Part shown: in pieces, positions 35,048 through 43,223 of the stretch
Position numbering within the stretch: the stretch's first letter is position 1
Layout: each line of letters begins with the position of its first letter
Source: Streptomyces sp. CA-210063
GTDB taxonomy: Bacteria; Actinomycetota; Actinomycetes; Streptomycetales; Streptomycetaceae
Length of the DNA: 64,000 bases
Assembly (NCBI RefSeq): GCF_024612015.1
Contig: NZ_CP102512.1
Location: 620,001-684,000, forward strand
Direction: 5' to 3'
The notes under the pieces: generated by a model
What the model was told of the DNA's origin: nothing
Databases searched by the model: none
What the model saw: the letters and a program-made list of their open reading frames with translations, nothing else
Translations under genes and position numbers: made by a program

Positions 35048-36789
35048 CGACTCCGCTTCCCCCCTTGTTCGGACAACCCAGAGAGGTCCTCGTGAGCGAC
35101 ACTTCCCCCTCCCTCATCCTGACGGGCGGTCAGGTCCTCACCGTCGACGCCGGTTTCACGGTCGCCGAGGGTGTGGCCGTGCGCGGCCGGGAGATCGTGG
35201 CGGTCGGCGCGGACGCCGAGATGCGTGCGCTGGCCGGGCCGGCGACGAGGATCGTCGAGCTGGCGGGGCGGACCGTGCTGCCGGGCATCAACGACTCGCA
35301 TCTGCACGGCGCCGCGCACGGGCTGGCCAAGCCGCCGTTCGCCCTCGACGTCGGCCATCCTGCGGTCGGTTCGATCGCCGACATCGCCGGGGTGGTGGGC
35401 GGGGCGGCGCGGGCCGCCGCGCCCGGCGAGTGGATCGTCGGCCTGGGCTGGGACCCCGGCTATCTCGCCGAGTGCCTCGCCGATCCGGGCCGGCTCCCGC
35501 ACCGCGGTGACCTGGACGCGGTGGCGCCCCACCACCCCGTCTGTCTGACCGACTTCTCGCAGCACATGGTGTGGGCCAACAGCGAGGCGCTGCGCCGGTG
35601 CGGGATCGACGCCGCCACGAAGGCGCCCGACGGCGGAGTCATCGACCGCGACGCCGCCGGCCGGCCCACCGGCATCCTGCGCGAGGCCGCCGGGGTCCTG
35701 CTCCAGGCCGCCCTGCCCTCCCCCACCGTCGCGCAGCGCCGCCAGGCCATCCGGAACGTCGTCGCCGAACTCCACACGCGCGGCATCACCAGCTACACCG
35801 AGCCGGGCCTCGGCCCCGGCGGTTCGGAGACCCTGTTCGGCGGGCTGAGCACCGACAACTGGACCGCGTACGCCGATCTGGCCGCGACCGGCGGCCTGCA
35901 CGCCCGGGTCAGCGTCCTCCTCCTGCCCGCGCCCATGGGCGGCTCCGCCGACGACGTCCGCAAGGGCCTCGCCGAGCTCCACCGCCCCGAGTCCGCGGAC
36001 CCCTGGCTGCTGAACGCCATCGGCGTGAAGATCTTCGCCGACGGGGTGCCGCCGAACCGTACGGCCTGGATGAACGAGCCCTACCTCGACGGCGGCCACG
36101 GCTCCCTGTGCGTGCACGGGCAGACAGCCGAACTCCAGGTCGACGAGCTGTTCGACATGATCCGCGTCGCCCACGAGGCGGGCTACCAGCTGGGCGTCCA
36201 TGTGACGGGCGACCGGGCCATCGACATCGTGGTGGACGCGTTCCTGGCCGCGCAGGAGGCCGCGCCGCGCCCGGACGCCCGGCACTACGTCATCCACGGT
36301 GACTTCATCAGCGCCGACAGCCTCGCCCGGCTGGCCGAGCAGGGATACGGCGTCAACATGAACCCGGCCATCAAGTGGACGATCTCCGATCTGATGGAGG
36401 AGGTGGTGGGCCCGGAGCGGTCGGCGTACGAGTGGCCCGTCCGCTCGGCCTTCGAGGCGGGACTCGCGGTCTGCGCCAGCTCGGACGCGCCGATCACCGA
36501 GCCCGACTGGCGGCAGGGCGTCGCCGGGATGCTGCTGCGTGAGTCGAAGGCCGGCGGCCGGGTCAGCGGCCCCGAGCAGCGCGTGGGACTCCCCGAGGCA
36601 CTGCGGGCGTACACGATCAACCCGGCGCGGCAGGACTTCGCCGAGGAGTGGAAGGGGTCCGTGGAGGTGGGCAAGGTGGCCGACCTGTGCGTCCTGGACC
36701 GGCCGCTGCTGGACCTCGACCCGCGTGACCTCACCCGGGTCGAGGTCGACATGACGGTGTTCGACGGCGGGGTGGTCTTCGAGCGCTGA
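35044..36789 (+). CDS. Amidohydrolase family 3 protein (YtcJ / N-substituted formamide deformylase-like)
   Basis: Metal-dependent hydrolase of 581 residues (or 565 from GTG 35092, which has GAGAGG upstream). The metal site begins with NDSHLHG (His86, His88). Further conserved pieces are GVKIFADGVPPNRTAWM, LGVHVTGDRAIDIVVDAF, YVIHGDFISAD and ASSDAPITEPDWRQGV with the late Asp. This pattern is that of YtcJ-type amidohydrolases, which include N-substituted formamide deformylases. Coupling to the transporter by a 4-bp ATGA overlap implies that it processes the imported ligand. No signal peptide, so it acts inside the cell. Confidence 0.88.
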   Translation: MTTPLPPLFGQPREVLVSDTSPSLILTGGQVLTVDAGFTVAEGVAVRGREIVAVGADAEMRALAGPATRIVELAGRTVLPGINDSHLHGAAHGLAKPPFALDVGHPAVGSIADIAGVVGGAARAAAPGEWIVGLGWDPGYLAECLADPGRLPHRGDLDAVAPHHPVCLTDFSQHMVWANSEALRRCGIDAATKAPDGGVIDRDAAGRPTGILREAAGVLLQAALPSPTVAQRRQAIRNVVAELHTRGITSYTEPGLGPGGSETLFGGLSTDNWTAYADLAATGGLHARVSVLLLPAPMGGSADDVRKGLAELHRPESADPWLLNAIGVKIFADGVPPNRTAWMNEPYLDGGHGSLCVHGQTAELQVDELFDMIRVAHEAGYQLGVHVTGDRAIDIVVDAFLAAQEAAPRPDARHYVIHGDFISADSLARLAEQGYGVNMNPAIKWTISDLMEEVVGPERSAYEWPVRSAFEAGLAVCASSDAPITEPDWRQGVAGMLLRESKAGGRVSGPEQRVGLPEALRAYTINPARQDFAEEWKGSVEVGKVADLCVLDRPLLDLDPRDLTRVEVDMTVFDGGVVFER

Positions 36790-36963
36790 GCGGGCGGTGC
36801 GAGGCGGCCGGCGCCGCGCCCGCCGAAGGGCACGGCGAAGGGTACGCCGAACGCGTCATGAGAGGCTCCCTTCCCTCCGTACAATTTGATCCCGAACGAC
36901 CGAACGACCGCACGATTCAATGTCCGCACGCATGACGAGCCGGGACCGGAGGAGCCGCCGCAC

Positions 36964-37575
36964 ATGGCCGTCCGGTCCGGCCGTGAGACCGAAGGAGCGC
37001 CCGTGCCCGGCCAGCGATCCATCACCGAAGCCGAGAAGCTCGCCGCGGCGAAACTGGGGGACTTCCCGATCCGCCGGGACCAGATGGCGGCGGTGGCGAA
37101 CATCTACCGGGCCGCCTCGGCGGTGCGGCAGCACCTGGAGAACTCCGTGCTGCGCGGCTGCGACCTCACCTGGACGGCCTTCGTGGTGCTGTGGGTGGTG
37201 TGGGTGTGGGGCGAGTCCGAGACCCGGCACGTGGCGGAGGAGGCGGGCATCTCCAAGGGCACGCTCACGGGGGTGGTCCGCACGCTGGAGTCACGTGGGC
37301 TGGTGCGGCGGGCGGACCACCCGACGGACGGACGGCTGGTCCTGCTGGCCCTCACCGACAAGGGCGAGGAGCTGATGCAGCGGGTGTTCCCGGCGTTCAA
37401 CGAGGAGGAGGCCTTCGTCACCGGGCAGCTCAGCGACACGGAGTGCCGGAGTCTCGCGGAGGGGCTGCGCAGTGTCGTGCTCCAGGTCGAGGAGCACGGC
37501 GAGGAGCGCCGCCGCACCCTGCTGAACGGCGCCGAGCCCGCCCCCCGGCGCAGCGGTCGCCGCCCGAAGGCCTGA
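36964..37575 (+). CDS. MarR family transcriptional regulator
   Basis: Winged-helix regulator of 203 residues. Core features: RHVAEEAGISKGTLTGVVRT (recognition helix) and LESRGLVRRADHPTDGRLVL (wing), with LTDKGEELM after it. ATG 36964 has GGAGGAG 9 bp upstream; GTG 37003 with AAGGAG is an equally good alternative. It follows the transporter-amidohydrolase operon by 174 bp on the same strand and is probably its local regulator. Direct repeats CGAACGAC at about 36893-36908 lie upstream. Confidence 0.85.
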   Translation: MAVRSGRETEGAPVPGQRSITEAEKLAAAKLGDFPIRRDQMAAVANIYRAASAVRQHLENSVLRGCDLTWTAFVVLWVVWVWGESETRHVAEEAGISKGTLTGVVRTLESRGLVRRADHPTDGRLVLLALTDKGEELMQRVFPAFNEEEAFVTGQLSDTECRSLAEGLRSVVLQVEEHGEERRRTLLNGAEPAPRRSGRRPKA

Positions 37576-37614
37576 GGCGGACCGGGAATCCCGGTCAAGA
37601 GGTAATTCGATTGC

Positions 37615-37635
37615 GGGGGCGGAGCACCCGCCCCC
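37615..37635 (+). terminator. Hairpin after MarR gene
   Basis: Perfect 8-bp stem GGGGGCGG (37615-37622) with CCGCCCCC (37628-37635) and a 5-nt loop, 40 bp after the marR stop. A 15-bp palindrome, ACCGGGA-A-TCCCGGT at 37581-37595, lies between, so the interval has two consecutive dyads. Confidence 0.6.
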
Positions 37636-37726
37636 AGGATCTGCCCATGCTCATCAACGACGCCTTCCTGCCCCTGACCCTCGCCACCGCGTCGCGCGTG
37701 CGGGGTCAGCAGCAGTCCGGCCGACC

Positions 37727-38404
37727 GTGGGGGCCGACACCGCCCCGGTCGTGACGGCCGCGCTCGTCGCGGGCCTCCTCGCCGGCTATGGCATCGCCAT
37801 CCCCGTCGGGGCGGTCGCGACCTACCTCGTCTCCCTCACCGCCCGTACGTCCTTGCGGACCGGAGCCTGCGCCGCGCTCGGCGTCGCGACGGCCGACGGA
37901 CTGTACGCCCTGCTCGCCACCGTGGGCGGTACGGCCCTCGCCGCCGCGTTGCGACCGGTCCTTGAGCCCCTGCGCTGGGCGTCCGCCCTGGTGCTCCTCG
38001 CGCTGGCGGCACGCGGGGCGGTCACGGCCCTTCGCCAGTACCGCACTCGCCGGCTCACCACCCGCCCGCGCCAGGACCCGGTCGGCCCGGCACGCGCCTA
38101 CGTCGTCCTGCTGGGGATCACCCTCCTGAACCCCACCACGGTGGTCTACTTCGCCGCGCTCGTGCTCGGCAGCCGCTCCGCCGAAGCCGTGAACCCCCTG
38201 GAACAGACGGTGTTCGTCCTCGCCGCGTTCCTCGCGTCCGCCAGCTGGCAGCTCCTGCTCGCGGGCGGCGGCGCGCTGCTCGGCCGGGCGCTGACCGGCC
38301 ACCGGGGACGGCTGGTGACCGGACTCCTGTCGAGTGCCGTGATCGCCGTGCTGGCGGTGCTGATGCTGGAGCCGTCGCCTCTTCTCTCCGGCTTCCGTCA
38401 GTGA
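37727..38404 (+). CDS. LysE family amino-acid/solute exporter
   Basis: Membrane exporter of 225 residues with about six hydrophobic segments. The family motif near the first helix is AIPVGAVATYLVS (usual form PGP-x; here AIPVGA), then RTGACAALGVATADGLYALL, and the fourth-segment LNPTTVVYFAALV. These match LysE/RhtB proteins that export amino acids or small amphipathic metabolites. Start GTG 37727; an overlapping open frame from 37647 (MLINDAFLPL...) is not convincing. No LysR-type regulator is adjacent. Confidence 0.83.
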   Translation: MGADTAPVVTAALVAGLLAGYGIAIPVGAVATYLVSLTARTSLRTGACAALGVATADGLYALLATVGGTALAAALRPVLEPLRWASALVLLALAARGAVTALRQYRTRRLTTRPRQDPVGPARAYVVLLGITLLNPTTVVYFAALVLGSRSAEAVNPLEQTVFVLAAFLASASWQLLLAGGGALLGRALTGHRGRLVTGLLSSAVIAVLAVLMLEPSPLLSGFRQ

Positions 38405-38511
38405 AGTGGCAGCAGCAGCCGCACACTTCACGACGGTGAGGATGAATCCGGAAGGGTCGGGTGTTGAAATGCGGGGACAGGGTCTGTACGCGACAGAAAG
38501 GGACGGTTGCC

Positions 38512-38958
38512 ATGCCTCTTGAGGGTGAGTACGTACCCAGCCCCACGCAGTGGGTGCGTGAGCAGGTCGAGTTGTACGAGAGCTCGGGCGGCACCAAGGG
38601 GACGACGTTGCGGGACACGGGCCTGCCGGTCATCGTGCTCACCACGCGCGGTGCGAAGAGCGGGAAGATCCGCAAGACTCCGCTGATGCGGGTGGAGCAC
38701 GACGGGCAGTACGCGGTGGTGGCCTCGCTGGGCGGCGCGCCCAAGCACCCGGTCTGGTACCACAACATCAAGTCCGACCCGCACGTGGAACTCCAGGACG
38801 GGCCCACACGGCATGAGTTGACCGCGCGTGAGGTCACCGGGGACGAGAAGGCCGTGTGGTGGGAGCGGGCGGTCGCCGCCTATCCCCCGTACGAGGACTA
38901 CCAGAAGCAGACCGACCGGGAGATACCCGTCTTCGTGCTGGAGCCGGCCGACGGGTAG
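38512..38958 (+). CDS. Nitroreductase/deazaflavin (F420)-dependent oxidoreductase, DDN family
   Basis: Split beta-barrel protein of 148 residues in the family of the mycobacterial deazaflavin-dependent nitroreductase Ddn. Typical segments: [20 protein letters not shown], which forms the F420 phosphate-binding region, [12 protein letters not shown], and [13 protein letters not shown] 38512 is preceded by GAAAGGGACGG. The earlier frame is excluded because it lacks family similarity. Likely role is F420H2-dependent reduction of quinones or other electrophiles; it is monocistronic. Confidence 0.88.
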   Translation: MPLEGEYVPSPTQWVREQVELYESSGGTKGTTLRDTGLPVIVLTTRGAKSGKIRKTPLMRVEHDGQYAVVASLGGAPKHPVWYHNIKSDPHVELQDGPTRHELTAREVTGDEKAVWWERAVAAYPPYEDYQKQTDREIPVFVLEPADG

Positions 38959-39044
38959 AACGCCCGGCCCGGGTCCGCCGGAAGACCCGCGGAAAAATCT
39001 TCTACGGGTTGCGCATGATCCATCGGGTACCGGGCACCCGAACC

Positions 39045-40085
39045 TCAGGCCCCGCCGCGTTCCCCCGTCGCGGCGGGGCTTTCCCCTGCCCACTCGACCT
39101 GCCCCGCCTTCTCCGTCACATCGAGGAAGATCTGGTCGGCCTCGGGGACGACATGGGCGATGGAGCGCTTGATGCGGACGGCGACCTCCTCGACCCGTTC
39201 GCTGTCGAGACCGGGGACGAGGTCGACGCGGGCGGCCACGAGGGTGGAGTCCAGGCCGAGTTGCATCGTGAGCAGGGCCTCGACGGTGTCGATCTCGGGC
39301 TGCGCCGCCAGCAGGGAGCGGATCTTCCGGCTGGGTTCGGGATCGGCGGCGACTCCGATGAGCTGTTCGCGGGCGTCCCGGCCGAGCCAGTAGGCGACGT
39401 ACACGAGCAGCGCCCCGATCGCGAACGAGGCCGACGCCTCCCAGATCACCTGGCCGGTCACCAGGTGCAGGGCCATCCCGGCGATAGCGAGGGTCACGCC
39501 GAGCACGGCCGTGCCGTCCTCGGCGACGACCGTGCGCAGGGCCGGGTCCCGGAGTCCGTCGACGCCGCCGCCCTGCCGGCGCACCTGGTGCAGGGCTCGC
39601 AGCAGTGAGGCGCCCTCGGAGAGAAGGGCGACGCCGAGGACGGCGATGCCGGCCACATAGCCGTCGTAGGACTCCTCGCTTGCGGTCGTCAGGGCGTGGA
39701 TCGCCTGGTAGAAGGAGAAGCAGCCGCCCATCACGAAGATGCCGACGGCGGCGAGCAGGGACCAGAAGAAGCGCTCCTTGCCGTAGCCGAAGGGGTGCCG
39801 GCTGTCGGCGGGGCGGCGGCTGCGGCGCAGCGCGGCGAGGAGGAAGACCTCGTTCATGCTGTCGGCGACCGAGTGGGCGGCTTCCGAGAGGAGGGCGGGC
39901 GATCCGGCGAGGAGCCCGCCGATGGTCTTGGCGACGGCGATCAGAAGGTTGGCGCCGAGGGCGACGAGGACGGTGACGCGGGTCCTGCGGTCCGCTCGGT
40001 CCTTCCGTTCCTCGTGCGGTTCCGGCCCTTCGAGAACCGCCCCGTCCTGGTCGTCCGTCGTCTCCGTGTCTTCTGGTGTCCGCAT
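39045..40085 (-). CDS. Cation diffusion facilitator (CDF) metal exporter
   Basis: Membrane transporter of 346 residues exporting divalent metals such as Zn, Fe or Mn. Early helix LGANLLIAVAKTIGGLLAGS, metal-site helix with SEAAHSVADSMNEVFLL (H and D ligands typical of HxxxD, here HSVAD), GYGKERFFWSLLAAVGIFVM, then a cytoplasmic C-terminal domain with EIDTVEALLTMQLG and PEADQIFLDV. The start at ATG 40085 follows a hydrophilic, acidic N-terminus; an open frame upstream to 40241 is not supported. Divergent from the thiol reductase gene. Confidence 0.88.
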   Translation of the reverse strand: MRTPEDTETTDDQDGAVLEGPEPHEERKDRADRRTRVTVLVALGANLLIAVAKTIGGLLAGSPALLSEAAHSVADSMNEVFLLAALRRSRRPADSRHPFGYGKERFFWSLLAAVGIFVMGGCFSFYQAIHALTTASEESYDGYVAGIAVLGVALLSEGASLLRALHQVRRQGGGVDGLRDPALRTVVAEDGTAVLGVTLAIAGMALHLVTGQVIWEASASFAIGALLVYVAYWLGRDAREQLIGVAADPEPSRKIRSLLAAQPEIDTVEALLTMQLGLDSTLVAARVDLVPGLDSERVEEVAVRIKRSIAHVVPEADQIFLDVTEKAGQVEWAGESPAATGERGGA

Positions 40086-40194
40086 CACCTTCGCCGATTG
40101 CCCCGACCGGTCGCGCTCACACCGTGGGGGTCGCGGAAATCGGGGAACTCTCATCAGGACACATGTATCCGGACCGATCGAGAGGACGGGCGGC

Positions 40195-41211
40195 ATGAGT
40201 GTCGGCGAGGGCAACGAGGCGTACGGCAGGAAGGCGTTCAAGCGGTCCAGGAGTCACTTCACGGACCGGATCACCGCCGACGGCCGGGACGGGTGGCCCG
40301 TGGAGGCGGGCCGCTACCGGCTGGCCGTCAGCCGGGCCTGCCCCTGGGCGAGCCGGGCGGTGATCTCCCGGCGGCTGCTGGGCCTGGAGGACGCCCTGTC
40401 GATGGCGGTCGCCGACCCTATCCAGGACGACCGCAGCTGGCGGTTCACGCTGGACCCGGGCGACCGCGACCCGGTGCTCGGCATCCGGTTCCTGAAGGAG
40501 GCGTACGACGCGCGGGAGAGCGGCTATCCGGGCGGGGTCAGCGTCCCGGCGATCGTCGACGTGCCGAGCGGCGAGCTGGTCACCAACGACTACCAGCGGC
40601 TCACCCTCGACCTCGCCACCGAGTGGACGGACCTGCACCGCGACGGCGCGCCCGACCTGTATCCGGCGGCCCTGCGCGACGAGATCGACACGGTGATGAC
40701 GGAGGTCTACGAGGACGTCAACAACGGGGTGTACCGGGCGGGCTTCGCCACCGGGCAGGAGGAGTACGAGGAGGCCTGCGCCGGGGTGTTCCGGCGGCTG
40801 GAGGCGCTGTCGGAGCGGCTGGCACGGCAGCGCTATCTCGTCGGGGAGACGATCACGGAGGCGGACATCCGGCTGTTCACCACACTGGTGCGTTTCGACG
40901 CCGTCTACCACGGTCACTTCAAGTGCAACCGCTGGAAGCTGGCGGAGGACCCGGTGCTGTGGGCGTACGCCCGTGATCTCTTCCAGACCCCCGGATTCGG
41001 TGACACCGTCGACTTCGACCACATCAAACGGCACTACTACCAGGTGCACACGGGCATCAACCCGACCGCCATCGTGCCGCTCGGGCCCGATCTGGCGGGC
41101 TGGCTCACGCCGCATGGCCGCGAGGACCTGGGCGGCAGCCCGTTCGGCGACGGAACGCCGCCGGGGCCGGTGCCCGCCGCCGAGGTCGTGGCCGCCAAGG
41201 GTCGTCCCTGA
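40195..41211 (+). CDS. Glutathionyl/mycothiolyl-hydroquinone reductase-like (GST superfamily)
   Basis: Soluble thiol-dependent reductase of 338 residues. The N-terminal thioredoxin-like domain has the catalytic Cys49 in SRACPWASRA, the CPWA motif of ECM4/YqjG-type S-glutathionyl-hydroquinone reductases. The helical domain contains GVYRAGFATGQEEYEEA, LVGETITEADIRLFTTLVRF and DTVDFDHIKRHYYQVH, all family hallmarks. As actinobacteria use mycothiol, the natural thiol is probably mycothiol. ATG 40195 follows GAGAGGACGG. The DUF4235 gene follows 35 bp later. Confidence 0.9.
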   Translation: MSVGEGNEAYGRKAFKRSRSHFTDRITADGRDGWPVEAGRYRLAVSRACPWASRAVISRRLLGLEDALSMAVADPIQDDRSWRFTLDPGDRDPVLGIRFLKEAYDARESGYPGGVSVPAIVDVPSGELVTNDYQRLTLDLATEWTDLHRDGAPDLYPAALRDEIDTVMTEVYEDVNNGVYRAGFATGQEEYEEACAGVFRRLEALSERLARQRYLVGETITEADIRLFTTLVRFDAVYHGHFKCNRWKLAEDPVLWAYARDLFQTPGFGDTVDFDHIKRHYYQVHTGINPTAIVPLGPDLAGWLTPHGREDLGGSPFGDGTPPGPVPAAEVVAAKGRP

Positions 41212-41246
41212 GTCGGCGACATCACCACGTGAAGGAGGCAGACCAC

Positions 41247-41543
41247 ATGTCCAAGAAGAAGAAGCTCCCCCTCGCCTACCAGCCCCTCGGCTTCGCCCTC
41301 GGCTGGGTGAGCGGTGCGCTGGCCTCGGCGGCGTTCCGCAAGACATGGAAGGCGATCCGGAACGAGGACGACGCGCCCGACGCACTGGACCGGGATCGCG
41401 GTTGGGGCGAGGTCCTGCTCGCGGCGGCCATCCAGGGCGCGATCTTCGCGGTCGTACGCAGCGCGGTGGACCGCACGGGCGCGAAGGCCATCGAGCGGTC
41501 CACCGGGGTGTGGCCTGCCTCCGAGAAGGAAGGCAGGGACTGA
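41247..41543 (+). CDS. DUF4235 membrane protein (98 aa)
   Basis: Small membrane protein with two hydrophobic stretches: PLGFALGWVSGALASAAFRK and the later GEVLLAAAIQGAIFAVVRSA, joined by an acidic loop (NEDDAPDALDRDRGW). This is the DUF4235 pattern, common and functionally uncharacterised in Actinobacteria. GAAGGAGG before ATG 41247 is a strong ribosome binding site. It shares a transcript with the reductase gene and is followed by a very long terminator hairpin. Confidence 0.85.
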   Translation: MSKKKKLPLAYQPLGFALGWVSGALASAAFRKTWKAIRNEDDAPDALDRDRGWGEVLLAAAIQGAIFAVVRSAVDRTGAKAIERSTGVWPASEKEGRD

Positions 41544-41547
41544 CGCT

Positions 41548-41601
41548 CAGGGCCCGTCCGTCCGCTGGCCCGGTCCTGGGCCACCGGACGGACGGGCCCT
41601 G
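41548..41601 (+). terminator. Long terminator hairpin after DUF4235 gene
   Basis: CAGGGCCCGTCCGTCCG (41548-41564) pairs perfectly with its complement at 41585-41601; inside, TGGCCC (41566-41571) pairs with GGGCCA (41578-41583), leaving one mismatch and a 6-nt loop. A stem of 23 pairs is unusually stable. It sits 5 bp after the stop codon. Confidence 0.85.
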
Positions 41602-41638
41602 GATGCTTCTAGTGCCGCGTCAGCCGAGGTTTGCCCGT

Positions 41639-41767
41639 CAAGGAGCGGCGTCCGGTGCGTGCGCTCGGCGTGCGGCGTGGAGGGTCATGTGGCGGAGCCA
41701 CCTGTCCCTCCACGCCGTGCGGCGAGAGTGCGTGCCGGACGCCGCGGAGATCCATCAGAAGGGCCCT
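41639..41767. repeat. Palindromic repeat element, copy B (one arm, with internal insertion)
   Basis: Opposite-strand relative of the element at 4976-5093. The conserved arm CGGAGATCCATCAGAAGGGC plus CCT lies at 41745-41767 and the core follows toward lower coordinates to about 41639. The second arm is missing; homology ends at the sequence AAGGAGCGGCG. Compared with copy A it lacks 7 bp next to the arm and carries a 47-bp palindromic insertion. As in copy A, it begins at the TAG stop of a gene (VOC gene, stop at 41768-41766). Confidence 0.8.
41670..41724. repeat. 47-bp nested palindromic insertion flanked by 8-bp direct repeats
   Basis: Copy A has a single GTGCGGCG at the equivalent site, while copy B has GTGCGGCG at 41670-41677 and again at 41717-41724. 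The 39 bp between form a nested palindrome: CGGCGTGGAGGG pairs with CCCTCCACGCCG, and inside it GTGGC-GGA-GCCAC. This is the signature of an insertion with an 8-bp target duplication, but the insert is far shorter than a normal transposon. Confidence 0.75.
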
Positions 41768-42158
41768 AGCCCTGCTTGGGCGCCGTGGGGTGTTTCCGGC
41801 GCAGGGTGAAGGAGTGGCCCGCCGGGTCGGAGTAGCCGCGCTCCTCGAACGGCCCGGCCGCCTCCTTCGTGTCCACCGGGCGCCCGCCGAGGGAGACGAT
41901 CCGCCGCTCGGCCTCGTCCAGGTCCTCGACGTAGAAGTCGAGATGGGCCTGGAGGGAGTTCTCGGGGCGGGGCCAGCTGGGCGGGGTGGCGTTGACGTCC
42001 CTGCGGAACGCGATGCGGGCGCCGCAGGCACCCTCGATCTCGACGCGGTTGGCGGTCGCGTCCGTCTCCTCGGCGTCGAGCAGTTCCTTGTAGAACACCG
42101 CGAGTTTCTCCGGCTCGGCGCAGTCCAGCACCACGAGGCCCGCCTGTACCAGTGCCAT
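41766..42158 (-). CDS. VOC superfamily (glyoxalase/dioxygenase-like) protein
   Basis: Small vicinal-oxygen-chelate fold protein of 130 residues. Two beta-alpha-beta-beta-beta modules are seen: ALVQAGLVVLDCAEPEKLAV and LQAHLDFYVEDLDEAERRIV, the latter including the usual metal-side H in QAHLDF and E in PFEERGYSDPAGHSF. Members include glyoxalase I, bleomycin resistance proteins and others, so the substrate is open. ATG 42158 follows GGAGGAG. The GNAT gene is 73 bp upstream on the same strand. The stop codon lies in the conserved arm of a repeat element. Confidence 0.82.
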   Translation of the reverse strand: MALVQAGLVVLDCAEPEKLAVFYKELLDAEETDATANRVEIEGACGARIAFRRDVNATPPSWPRPENSLQAHLDFYVEDLDEAERRIVSLGGRPVDTKEAAGPFEERGYSDPAGHSFTLRRKHPTAPKQG

Positions 42159-42231
42159 GTCTCCTCCGTACGGGATCCCGGGCGCGGGGGAAGGTCCGCC
42201 GCCGCCCATACGCTCCCCGGGTACCCGTCCG

Positions 42232-42708
42232 CTACAGGTTCAGCCGCAGCGTGAGCGCCTGGGGCCGGAACGACTCCCGCTCGTAGAAGCGGATGCCGTC
42301 CGCGTTGGCCGCCGAGGCGGTCACCTCGGCGTGTACCGCGCCCTGCTCCCTCGCCCACTCCACGAACGTGTCGACCAGACGGGCGCCGACCCGGGCGCGC
42401 CGGTGCTCGGGCCGGACGTACAGCGCCATCAGGGTGGCCGATCCGACGGGCCGCATGGCGGAGGGGCCGGACATCGCTCCCGACAGATGGCCCACCACCT
42501 CGTCGTCGCGGAGCGCGGCCAGCAGCAGCCGGCCGGGGTCCTGGAGGGCGGCCGAGAACGCCTCGGCGCCGTGCCGGCGCGGCCAGTCCACGTTCAGGGC
42601 CGGATCCCGGGGGCCGCCGTCCTCGGCGAACAGCAGGGAGCTGGAGACGACGATCCCCGGCACGTCCTCGGCGCGGGCGCGCCGCACGATCACTTCTTGC
42701 TCACTCAT
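42232..42708 (-). CDS. GNAT family N-acetyltransferase
   Basis: Acetyl-CoA-dependent acyltransferase of 158 residues. Beta strand 4 and the acetyl-CoA loop are visible as LMALYVRPEHRRARVGARLV, with a change at the usual glycine (R-R-A-R-V-G-A). AEVTASAANADGIRFYERESF matches motif B and the final strand. ATG 42708 (MSEQEVIVRRARAEDVPGI) is chosen as the natural start of the fold. It probably shares a transcript with the VOC gene downstream. Substrate unknown. Confidence 0.82.
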   Translation of the reverse strand: MSEQEVIVRRARAEDVPGIVVSSSLLFAEDGGPRDPALNVDWPRRHGAEAFSAALQDPGRLLLAALRDDEVVGHLSGAMSGPSAMRPVGSATLMALYVRPEHRRARVGARLVDTFVEWAREQGAVHAEVTASAANADGIRFYERESFRPQALTLRLNL

Positions 42709-42783
42709 GGACGGGAACCTAGCGGCGGGGTCTGACAATCCCGTCGTCGGCGACGATCCACGGTCACCCCCGAGTGGACTTCT

Positions 42784-42818
42784 TGGACAGGCGTCCAGCT
42801 ATAGTGGACACCTGTCCA
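42784..42818. promoter_or_regulatory. Paired TetR-type operators upstream of DUF1304-TetR operon
   Basis: TGGACAGGCGTCCA (42784-42797) and TGGACACCTGTCCA (42805-42818) share the pattern TGGAC-N4-GTCCA and lie exactly 21 bp apart, two helical turns. Together they form a larger inverted repeat with arms ACTTCTTGGACAGG and CCTGTCCAAGAAGT. A -10-like TATAGT (42801-42806 region) sits between them, so a bound dimer pair would cover the promoter. The TetR protein encoded downstream is the likely ligand. Confidence 0.75.
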
Positions 42819-42860
42819 AGAAGTTCGGAAGCATCAAGTGAACGACGGAGTCTGTTGACC

Positions 42861-43223
42861 ATGGAGATCCTGGCGAACGCGCTGGTCGCGCTGGTGGCGG
42901 CGCTGCACGCGTACATCCTGGTGATGGAGATGTTCCTGTGGCAGAAGAAGCCGGGAATGAGCTTCCACGGCCTGGACGCGGAGATGGCGCGGCGGACGGC
43001 CTCGTTGGCCGCCAACCAGGGGCTCTACAACGGCTTCCTCGCGGCCGGCCTGGTATGGGGCCTGATCGCCGGTGACCCGACCGGCTACCGCGTCCAGATC
43101 TTCTTCCTCGCCTGTGTGATCGTCGCCGGCCTGTACGGCGCCGCCACCGCCAACCGCCGCATCCTCGTCGCCCAGGCGCTCCCCGGCGCACTCGCCCTGG
43201 CCGCGGTCCTCGTCGCCGGATGA
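42861..43223 (+). CDS. DUF1304 small membrane protein
   Basis: Integral membrane protein of 120 residues with four hydrophobic segments (LVALVAALHAYILVMEMFLW, LYNGFLAAGLVWGLIAG, FFLACVIVAGLYGAAT, LPGALALAAVLVAG). These and the loop between the first two (SLAANQGLYNGF) are the DUF1304 signature. ATG 42861 is preceded by GGAG at 11 bp. The stop overlaps the TetR start by 4 bp (ATGA), so both are expressed together. The function is unknown; such pairs are often efflux- or stress-related. Confidence 0.87.
   Translation: MEILANALVALVAALHAYILVMEMFLWQKKPGMSFHGLDAEMARRTASLAANQGLYNGFLAAGLVWGLIAGDPTGYRVQIFFLACVIVAGLYGAATANRRILVAQALPGALALAAVLVAG

Noticed and set aside
37647..37754. Short open frame MLINDAFLPL... 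upstream of the LysE gene
   Set aside because: Overlaps the exporter start in another frame, has no clear ribosome binding site and no known motif.
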